The notes beneath the pieces were generated by a model, which saw nothing but the letters and a program-made list of their open reading frames with translations, had not been told where the DNA came from and made no database searches. A program made the translations under genes and the position numbers. Shown here piece by piece: positions 58,424-64,000 of a DNA stretch of 64,000 nucleotides (position 1 is its first letter; every line of letters begins with the position of its first letter). Source of the DNA: Streptomyces gilvus (GTDB lineage: Bacteria > Actinomycetota > Actinomycetes > Streptomycetales > Streptomycetaceae); NCBI RefSeq assembly GCF_022513565.1, contig NZ_JAKWBE010000005.1, positions 62,001 to 126,000 of the forward strand. The letters run 5' to 3'.

Positions 58424-59812
58424 TTACCGGTGTTGCTGTACTGCCTTTGATGCCTTGCGGGCAGCCACCAGTACCGGGTCCCAGACCGGGCTGAACGGGG
58501 GTGCGTAGCCCAGGTCCAGGGACGTCATCTGTTCCACCGTCATTCCGGCTGTGAGGGCGACGGCGGCGATGTCGACCCGCTTCGCCGCGCCCTCCCTGCC
58601 CACGATCTGTACGCCCAGCAGGCGGCCGGTTCTGTGTTCGGCGAGCATCTTGACCGTCATGGGGGAGGCGCCGGGGTAGTAGCCGGCGCGGCTCGTGGAC
58701 TCGATGGTGACTGCCTCGAACCGCAGGCCCACCCTGCGCGCGTCCTTCTCGCGCAGGCCCGTGCGGGCGATCTCCAGGTCGCAGACCTTGCTGACCGCGG
58801 TGCCGACCACGCCGGGGAACGTCGCGTAGCCGCCGCCGGCGTTGGTGCCGATGACCTGTCCGTGCTTGTTGGCGTGGGTGCCGAGGGCGATGTGGCGTTC
58901 CTGGCCGGAGACCAGGTCGAGGACCTCGACGCAGTCGCCGCCGGCCCAGATGTTCTCGTGCCCGCGCACCCGCATCGCCAGATCGGTGAGCAGGCCGTGG
59001 TGGGCGCCGAGGGGGAGGCCGGCCGCCTCGGCGAGGGCCGTCTCCGGGCGGACGCCGATGCCCAGGACCACCACGTCCGCCGGGTACTCGGCGTCCTCGG
59101 TGGCGACCGCCCGCACCCGGCCGTCACCGTCGGTGAGGATCTTGGTGACGGCGGCGTCGTTCACCATCGTGACGCCGAGGCCCTCCATGGCCTCGTGTAC
59201 CAGGCGGCCCATGTCCGGGTCGAGCGTCGACATGGGCTCGCTGCCGCGGTTGACGACCGTGACCTCGTAGTCGCGGTTGATGAGGGCCTCGGCCATCTCC
59301 ACGCCGATGTAGCCCGCGCCGATCACCACCGCTCGCCGGCCACGCGTGCGTGCCAGTGAGTCCAGCAGGGCCTGGCCGTCGTCCAGGGTCTGCACCCCGT
59401 GGACGCCCGGGGCGTCGGCGCCCGGCATGTCCGGGCGGATCGGGCGGGCGCCGGTCGCGATCACGAGCTTGTCGTACGACGTCCAGGACTCGGCGCCGGA
59501 ATCGACGTCACGCGCGCGTACCCGGCCGCCCGCCACGTCGATCTCCGTGACCTCCGTCCGCACGCGCAGGTCGATGTCCCGCGCGCGGTGCTCCTCCGGA
59601 GTGCGGGCGATCAGCTGGTCCCGCTCGGCGACGTCGCCGCCCACCCAGTACGGGATGCCGCACGCCGAGTAGGAGGTGAAGTGGCCGCGTTCGAACGCCA
59701 CGATCTCCAGCTCGTCCAGGCCCCTCAGCCGGCGTGCCTGCGACGCCGCGGACATCCCCGCGGCGTCGCCGCCGATCACCACCAGTCGTTCCCGCGCAGC
59801 GCTCATGCTCAT
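58424..59812 (-). CDS. CoA-disulfide-reductase/NADH-oxidase-like flavoprotein
   Basis: A 462-residue FAD- and NAD(P)H-dependent pyridine nucleotide-disulfide oxidoreductase. FAD site VVIGGDAAGMSAASQ, single redox Cys51 in SYSACGIPYWVGG, NAD site VVIGAGYIGVEMAEAL and second FAD motif IWAGGDCVEV appear in order. The single Cys after YSxCG is typical of CoA-disulfide reductases and NADH oxidases, which handle CoA persulfides, disulfides or oxygen. The start could be ATG 59812 or 59806. No partner gene is adjacent, so the substrate is open. Confidence 0.85.
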   Translation of the reverse strand: MSMSAARERLVVIGGDAAGMSAASQARRLRGLDELEIVAFERGHFTSYSACGIPYWVGGDVAERDQLIARTPEEHRARDIDLRVRTEVTEIDVAGGRVRARDVDSGAESWTSYDKLVIATGARPIRPDMPGADAPGVHGVQTLDDGQALLDSLARTRGRRAVVIGAGYIGVEMAEALINRDYEVTVVNRGSEPMSTLDPDMGRLVHEAMEGLGVTMVNDAAVTKILTDGDGRVRAVATEDAEYPADVVVLGIGVRPETALAEAAGLPLGAHHGLLTDLAMRVRGHENIWAGGDCVEVLDLVSGQERHIALGTHANKHGQVIGTNAGGGYATFPGVVGTAVSKVCDLEIARTGLREKDARRVGLRFEAVTIESTSRAGYYPGASPMTVKMLAEHRTGRLLGVQIVGREGAAKRVDIAAVALTAGMTVEQMTSLDLGYAPPFSPVWDPVLVAARKASKAVQQHR

Positions 59813-59839
59813 GCGAACACGCTACGGGGGCAGGGCATT

Positions 59840-60829
59840 TCAGTCCTGCCGGCCCTCCTCGCGCGGGCTCGTGCCCTCCGGGGCCGGACGGGCCGTCGGC
59901 AGCGGGCCGAGCGCGCTCGTCGCCGGTGCGGTGGCCGGGCGGCGCGGCAGCCGGGGCCGCACCAGCCGCAGCCAGGCCAGGACGAGCAGCACGGCCACCG
60001 CGGCGAAGGGCAGCACCGCGCCGAAGGCCACCGCCAGCCACCGCAGCATCGTCACGAAGGCGTGCCAGCCGCCCGTCAGCGCGTCCAGGAAGCCGGGGCC
60101 GTCGTCCTTCGCGGCCGCCTTCACCGGCGTCTCGGACAGGGACAGCGTGATGGTGGCCATGCTCGTGCGGTCCTTCAGCGACGCCTGCTGGGCGAGCAGC
60201 GCCTCCAGATCGGCCTCCCGGCTGCTCAACTCGCCCTCCAGGGCGACGACATCGCTCAGCTTGGTGGCCCGGTCCATCAGCTCGCGGACCCGCGCGACGC
60301 TGACCCGCTGCGACTTCACCCGGCTGTCGACGTCGACGACCTGGTCGGTGACGTCCTCGGCCTTCGCCGTGCGGTCGATCAGCCTGCCCGTGCCCTGGAG
60401 GTCGGCGAGCACCTGGTCGTAGCGGTCCACGGGCACCCGCAGCACCACACGCGTGTGCTCGCGGCCCTCCGGGTCCCGGCCGGTGGTCTCGTCGCCGACG
60501 TAGCCGCCCGCGCTCTCGGTGGTGGTCCGCGCCTCGTCCAGGGCCTTCGGTACGTCCTTGACCTGCACGGTCAGGGAGGCGGTGCGGATGATGCTGCTCG
60601 CGGTGAGCTTCGGCGCCCGGGGCTTCGTACCGCTCGTCGCCCCCGCCCCGCCCGCCTCCTTCGCGCCGCCCGGAGCGGCCGCCTTCGCGTCGTCCGGAGC
60701 GGCCGCCCTCTTGTCGGAGGCGGAGCCGCCGGAGTCGGCCGCGGAACCGCATCCGGTCAGGGCGAGTGCCGCGGCCAGCAGGAGTCCGGCCAGGGCCCGG
60801 ACGGATCGTACGGAACGTCGTGCGCGCAT
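59840..60829 (-). CDS. DUF4349 domain lipoprotein
   Basis: A 329-residue envelope protein. Lipobox LTGC gives Cys27. A low-complexity Ala/Gly/Lys linker (30-80) precedes the DUF4349 domain (about 80-260: IIRTASLTVQVKDVPKALDEA, VVLRVPVDRYDQVLADL) with a long coiled-coil (SQRVSVARVRELMDRATKLSDVVALEGELSSREADLEAL). One membrane helix near residues 275-300 and a Pro/Arg tail end it. Function is unknown. The ATG at 60829 is chosen because it begins the signal peptide; GGGGGG precedes it. It is divergent from hemG. Confidence 0.82.
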   Translation of the reverse strand: MRARRSVRSVRALAGLLLAAALALTGCGSAADSGGSASDKRAAAPDDAKAAAPGGAKEAGGAGATSGTKPRAPKLTASSIIRTASLTVQVKDVPKALDEARTTTESAGGYVGDETTGRDPEGREHTRVVLRVPVDRYDQVLADLQGTGRLIDRTAKAEDVTDQVVDVDSRVKSQRVSVARVRELMDRATKLSDVVALEGELSSREADLEALLAQQASLKDRTSMATITLSLSETPVKAAAKDDGPGFLDALTGGWHAFVTMLRWLAVAFGAVLPFAAVAVLLVLAWLRLVRPRLPRRPATAPATSALGPLPTARPAPEGTSPREEGRQD

Positions 60830-60989
60830 GTGGGCGTACCCCCCGAGGGTCGTGACGACTGACGCTCCTTCGACGCCGGAAGGGCGCGGGACGTTGGGCT
60901 CCGGTGGTCCCGATGCGGTCACGGTCGGGACTCGGCGGGGCCACATGGGCCCTGGCACGACTGTCAGTTGCGTCTGAGACAGTGGAGCC

Positions 60990-62444
60990 ATGAACGGATC
61001 ACATGCCGGTACCCGGGTGGTCGTCGTCGGAGCCGGGATCGCCGGACTCGCCGCGGCCCACCGGCTGCTGCTGCGGGGCGCCGGTGTGACGGTGCTGGAG
61101 GCGTCGGACCGCGTCGGCGGCAAGCTGCTGCCCGGGGAGATCGCCGGGGTGCGCGTCGACCTCGGCGCCGAGTCGATGCTGGCCCGCAGACCGGAGGCGG
61201 TCGGTCTGGCCCGCGAGGTGGGGCTCACGGACCGCCTCCAGCCGCCGGCCACCGCGTCGGCCTCGCTGTGGACCCGCGGCGCCCTGCGCCCCATGCCCAA
61301 GGGTCATGTGATGGGCGTGCCGGGCACCGCGGACGCCCTCGCGGGCGTCCTCTCCGAGGAGGGCCTGGCCCGCATCGGGCGCGACGCCGACCTGCCGCGC
61401 ACGGAGGTCGGCGACGACGTGGCCGTCGGGGAGTTCGTGGCGGCGCGGCTCGGCCGCGAGGTCGTCGACCGTCTCGTGGAGCCGCTGCTGGGCGGTGTCT
61501 ACGCGGGCGACGCGTACCGCATCTCGATGCGCTCGGCCGTCCCGCAGCTCTTCCAGGTCGCGCGGACGCACACCTCGCTCACCGAGGGCGTCCGCGAGAT
61601 CCAGGCGAGGATGGCGGCCGGTCAGCAGGCCGGCCCCGTGTTCATGGGCATCGAGGGCGGCATCGGCACCCTCCCGCTCGCCGTCGCCGAGTCGGTGCGC
61701 GCGGGGGGCGGCGAGATCGTCACCGGCGCCCCGGTGACCGAGCTGCGCCGTGACGCGTCCGGCGGCTGGCGGGTGGTCGCGGGCGACCGCGTCCTGCGCG
61801 CCGACGCCGTGATCGTCGCCGTGCCCGCCCCGGCCGCGGCCGGCCTGCTGCGCGCCGAGGCCCCGGAGGCCGCCGCCGAGCTGGCCGCCGTCGAGTACGC
61901 CTCCATGGCCCTGGTCACCCTGGCCTACCGCCGCTCCGACACCGCCCTGCCGGAAGGCAGCAGCGGCTTCCTCGTGCCGCCGGTCGACGGCCGCACCATC
62001 AAGGCGTCGACCTTCGCCTCCCAGAAGTGGGGCTGGATCGCCGACGAGGACCCGGACGTCCTGGTCCTGCGCACCTCCGTCGGCCGCTACGGCGAGACGG
62101 AGATCCTCCAGCGCGACGACGCCGGCCTGGTGGACGTCTCCCGCCAGGACCTGAAGGCCGCGACGGGCCTGGACGCCACCCCGCTCGAAACCCGCGTCAC
62201 CCGCTGGACCGACGGCCTGCCCCAGTACCCCGTCGGCCACCACGCGCGCGTGACCCGCATCCGCGAGCACGTCGCCAAGCTCCCCGGCCTCGCCGTCTGC
62301 GGCGCGCAGTACGACGGCGTCGGCATCCCGGCCTGCATCGCGAGCGCGTACGCGGCGGTCGACCAGCTGGAGGGCGACCTCACCGGTGTGCAGCAGCTCA
62401 CCGCCGACCCGGTGCAGAGCCTGCACGGCGGAGCGGGAGAATAG
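60990..62444 (+). CDS. hemG: Coproporphyrinogen/protoporphyrinogen oxidase (HemY type)
   Basis: A 484-residue FAD enzyme. The dinucleotide motif [18 protein letters not shown] is at the N-terminus, and the C-terminus [19 protein letters not shown] is the FAD/tail motif of HemY-type oxidases. In actinobacteria this type mainly oxidises coproporphyrinogen III to coproporphyrin III (CgoX) for the coproporphyrin-dependent pathway. It is followed by hemQ after 4 bp, so the two are an operon. Confidence 0.92.
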   Translation: MNGSHAGTRVVVVGAGIAGLAAAHRLLLRGAGVTVLEASDRVGGKLLPGEIAGVRVDLGAESMLARRPEAVGLAREVGLTDRLQPPATASASLWTRGALRPMPKGHVMGVPGTADALAGVLSEEGLARIGRDADLPRTEVGDDVAVGEFVAARLGREVVDRLVEPLLGGVYAGDAYRISMRSAVPQLFQVARTHTSLTEGVREIQARMAAGQQAGPVFMGIEGGIGTLPLAVAESVRAGGGEIVTGAPVTELRRDASGGWRVVAGDRVLRADAVIVAVPAPAAAGLLRAEAPEAAAELAAVEYASMALVTLAYRRSDTALPEGSSGFLVPPVDGRTIKASTFASQKWGWIADEDPDVLVLRTSVGRYGETEILQRDDAGLVDVSRQDLKAATGLDATPLETRVTRWTDGLPQYPVGHHARVTRIREHVAKLPGLAVCGAQYDGVGIPACIASAYAAVDQLEGDLTGVQQLTADPVQSLHGGAGE

Positions 62445-62448
62445 CCGC

Positions 62449-63180
62449 ATGAGTGACGACGCCCCCATCACCGAGGCCGCCAGGATCCCGAACAAGGGCA
62501 AGCTGGCCAAGGACCTCAACGAGGTCATCCGCTACACCCTGTGGTCCGTCTTCAAGCTGAAGGACGTGCTGCCCGAGGACCGCACGGGCTACGCCGACGA
62601 GGTCCAGGAGCTGTTCGACCAGCTCGCCGCCAAGGACGTGAAGATCCGCGGCACCTACGACCTCTCGGGGCTGCGCGCCGACGCCGACCTCATGATCTGG
62701 TGGCACGCGGAGACCAGCGACCAGCTGCAGGAGGCGTACAACCTCTTCCGCCGCACGAAGCTGGGCCGCGCCCTGGAGCCGGTCTGGTCGAACATGGCGC
62801 TGCACCGCCCCGCCGAGTTCAACCGCTCGCACATCCCCGCGTTCCTCGCCGACGAGACCCCCCGCGACTACGTCAGCGTCTACCCCTTCGTGCGCTCCTA
62901 CGACTGGTACCTGCTGCCGGACGAGGACCGCCGCCGCATGCTCGCCGACCACGGCAAGATGGCCCGCGGCTACCCCGACGTCCGCGCCAACACGGTCGCG
63001 TCGTTCTCCCTCGGCGACTACGAGTGGATCCTCGCCTTCGAGGCCGACGAGCTGCACCGCATCGTCGACCTCATGCGCCACCTGCGCGGCTCCGAGGCCC
63101 GCCGGCACGTCCGCGAGGAGGTCCCGTTCTACACGGGCCGCCGCAAGGACGTCGCCGAGCTGGTCGCCGGCCTCGCCTGA
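62449..63180 (+). CDS. hemQ: Coproheme decarboxylase HemQ/ChdC
   Basis: A 243-residue chlorite-dismutase-fold protein that turns coproheme into haem b, the last step of the coproporphyrin-dependent pathway. The [18 protein letters not shown] segment holds the catalytic Tyr, and [11 protein letters not shown] carries the haem-ligand His. The ATG at 62449 follows the hemG stop by 4 bp with GGGAGA ahead. It ends exactly where the convergent peptidase gene ends. Confidence 0.93.
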   Translation: MSDDAPITEAARIPNKGKLAKDLNEVIRYTLWSVFKLKDVLPEDRTGYADEVQELFDQLAAKDVKIRGTYDLSGLRADADLMIWWHAETSDQLQEAYNLFRRTKLGRALEPVWSNMALHRPAEFNRSHIPAFLADETPRDYVSVYPFVRSYDWYLLPDEDRRRMLADHGKMARGYPDVRANTVASFSLGDYEWILAFEADELHRIVDLMRHLRGSEARRHVREEVPFYTGRRKDVAELVAGLA

Positions 63181-64000
63181 TCAGCGCCCCGCCGCGGGCC
63201 GGGCCGTCGCGGAGCGGCTGTCCGGCCTCGTCGGCTCGGGGGCGGCGTGCGGGGCGCAGGACGCGTGCCGCAGCGGCAGCCGCCCCCGCAGCAGATACGC
63301 GTCCAGGTACGCGTTGACGCACCGGTTGGGTCCGCCCGCGATGCCGTGCGTCCCCGCGTCCCGCTCCGTCACCAGCACCGCCCCCGACAGCCGCCGCCGC
63401 AGCTCCAGCGCCCCCTGGTACGGCGCCGCCGCGTCCCGCTCCGCGGCCAGGATCAGCGTCGCCGGCACCTCACCGGGACCCGTGCGCACATCGACCGGCC
63501 GCTGCCGCGGCGCGGGCCAGTACGCGCAGGGCAGGTTCGTCCACACGTTGTCCCACGTCTCGAACGGCGCCACCCGCGCGAGGCGGGTGTTGTCCCGGTC
63601 CCAGACCCGGAAGTCCGTCGGCCAGGACGCGTCGTTGCACTCCACGGCCGTGTAGACCGCGCTGCTGTTCTCCACCTCGGCCGCCGCCTCCACCACCGGC
63701 GACGCCTGCTCGATCAGCGGCTTCGGGTCTCCCTTCAGGTACCGCGACAGCGCCTCGGCCCGCTGCGGCCAGAAGTCGTCGTAGTAGCCCGCCATGAGGA
63801 ACGCGCCCTGCAGCTGCCCCGGCCCCACCGTGCCGCCCGCCGGTTCGGCCGCCAGCCGCGCGCTCGCCCGGTCGTAGCTGAGCTGCACCGCCTCGGCCGT
63901 GCCGCCGAGTCCGTAGACGTCGTCGTGCTCGGCGATCCACTCCCGGAAGTCCGCCCAGCGCTCCTCGAACGCGGCCGACTGGTCGAGGTTGTTGCGGTAC
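63181..64000 (-). CDS. TAP-like alpha/beta-hydrolase (secreted tripeptidyl-aminopeptidase type), 3' part
   Basis: The C-terminal 272 or so residues of a gene that runs off the right edge in an open frame. The catalytic Asp lies in ILAAERDAAAPYQGAL and the His in RDAGTHGIAGGPNRC, the pattern of the TAP-like C-terminal domain of Streptomyces secreted tripeptidyl aminopeptidases and relatives; the nucleophile Ser would be outside the window. Cys pairs (CNDASW, LPCAYWP, NRCVNAY) suggest an exported, disulfide-bonded protein. Confidence 0.82.
   Translation of the reverse strand, partial: YRNNLDQSAAFEERWADFREWIAEHDDVYGLGGTAEAVQLSYDRASARLAAEPAGGTVGPGQLQGAFLMAGYYDDFWPQRAEALSRYLKGDPKPLIEQASPVVEAAAEVENSSAVYTAVECNDASWPTDFRVWDRDNTRLARVAPFETWDNVWTNLPCAYWPAPRQRPVDVRTGPGEVPATLILAAERDAAAPYQGALELRRRLSGAVLVTERDAGTHGIAGGPNRCVNAYLDAYLLRGRLPLRHASCAPHAAPEPTRPDSRSATARPAAGR

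Noticed and set aside
1..64000. Secondary-metabolite biosynthetic cluster
   Set aside because: No polyketide synthase, NRPS, terpene cyclase or RiPP precursor signature was seen; dxs and haem genes are primary metabolism.
1..64000. tRNA or rRNA genes
   Set aside because: No cloverleaf with a GTTCGA-type T-loop and paired arms, and no conserved rRNA segment, was found on reading the intergenic regions.

Overview
The window is a chromosomal segment of a high-GC actinomycete, almost certainly a Streptomyces. Third codon positions are overwhelmingly G/C, GTG starts and 4-base GTGA/ATGA stop-start overlaps are frequent, and gene order matches what I remember of the Streptomyces coelicolor SCO6005-SCO6042 neighbourhood (ngcEFG, rok7B7, xylFGH, dxs, the Stealth genes, fadBA, whiI, hemE, hemG, hemQ). 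The species cannot be named from sequence alone.

Region 1 (1-13.5 kb) is a plant-polysaccharide uptake and degradation block. It holds an acetyl-xylan-esterase-type gene broken by an in-frame TAA, an LplA/B/C-type oligosaccharide importer, a YesL/DUF624 membrane protein, a GH42 beta-galactosidase, a GH67 alpha-glucuronidase and a large secreted GH92 alpha-mannosidase. Region 2 (14.2-22.5 kb) has the NgcEFG importer (N-acetylglucosamine/diacetylchitobiose), the ROK regulator Rok7B7 and the xylose importer XylFGH, with candidate operators and a cluster of hairpins between the genes. Region 3 (22.7-30.5 kb) has dxs, an amino-acid permease, a 40-bp tandem repeat array, a small NYN/PIN-like protein, a beta-hydroxyacid dehydrogenase and two paralogous beta-propeller-like proteins.

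Region 4 (30.7-32.3 kb) looks like a decayed Tn3-type transposon. A frameshifted tnpR remnant and a truncated tnpA start flank an intact deaminase that closely resembles blasticidin-S deaminase and carries an ASCH-like tail. Region 5 (32.3-42.8 kb) is a surface-glycan locus: an LCP ligase gene facing an operon of three Stealth-type sugar-phosphate transferases (the middle one has lost its signature residues), a GT4 glycosyltransferase with a large unknown C-terminal half, and a PIG-L deacetylase fused to the same propeller module seen in region 3. A strong terminator ends it.

Region 6 (42.9-53 kb) has the fatty-acid oxidation pair fadA-fadB, then a beta-mannosidase-LacI operon divergent from a third sugar importer. 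A 14-bp operator-like sequence in that divergent gap is repeated exactly in front of the region 1 importer. Region 7 (53-64 kb) has RNase D, the sporulation regulator whiI with a sigma-WhiG-type promoter, and a loose haem cluster (hemE, hemG/cgoX, hemQ/chdC) interleaved with a rhomboid protease, a CoA-disulfide-reductase-like flavoprotein and a DUF4349 lipoprotein. A partial TAP-like secreted peptidase runs off the right edge. Of the four sugar importers only XylFGH encodes its own ATPase; the other three presumably share the MsiK-type ATPase encoded elsewhere. No tRNA, rRNA, CRISPR array or intact insertion sequence was seen.
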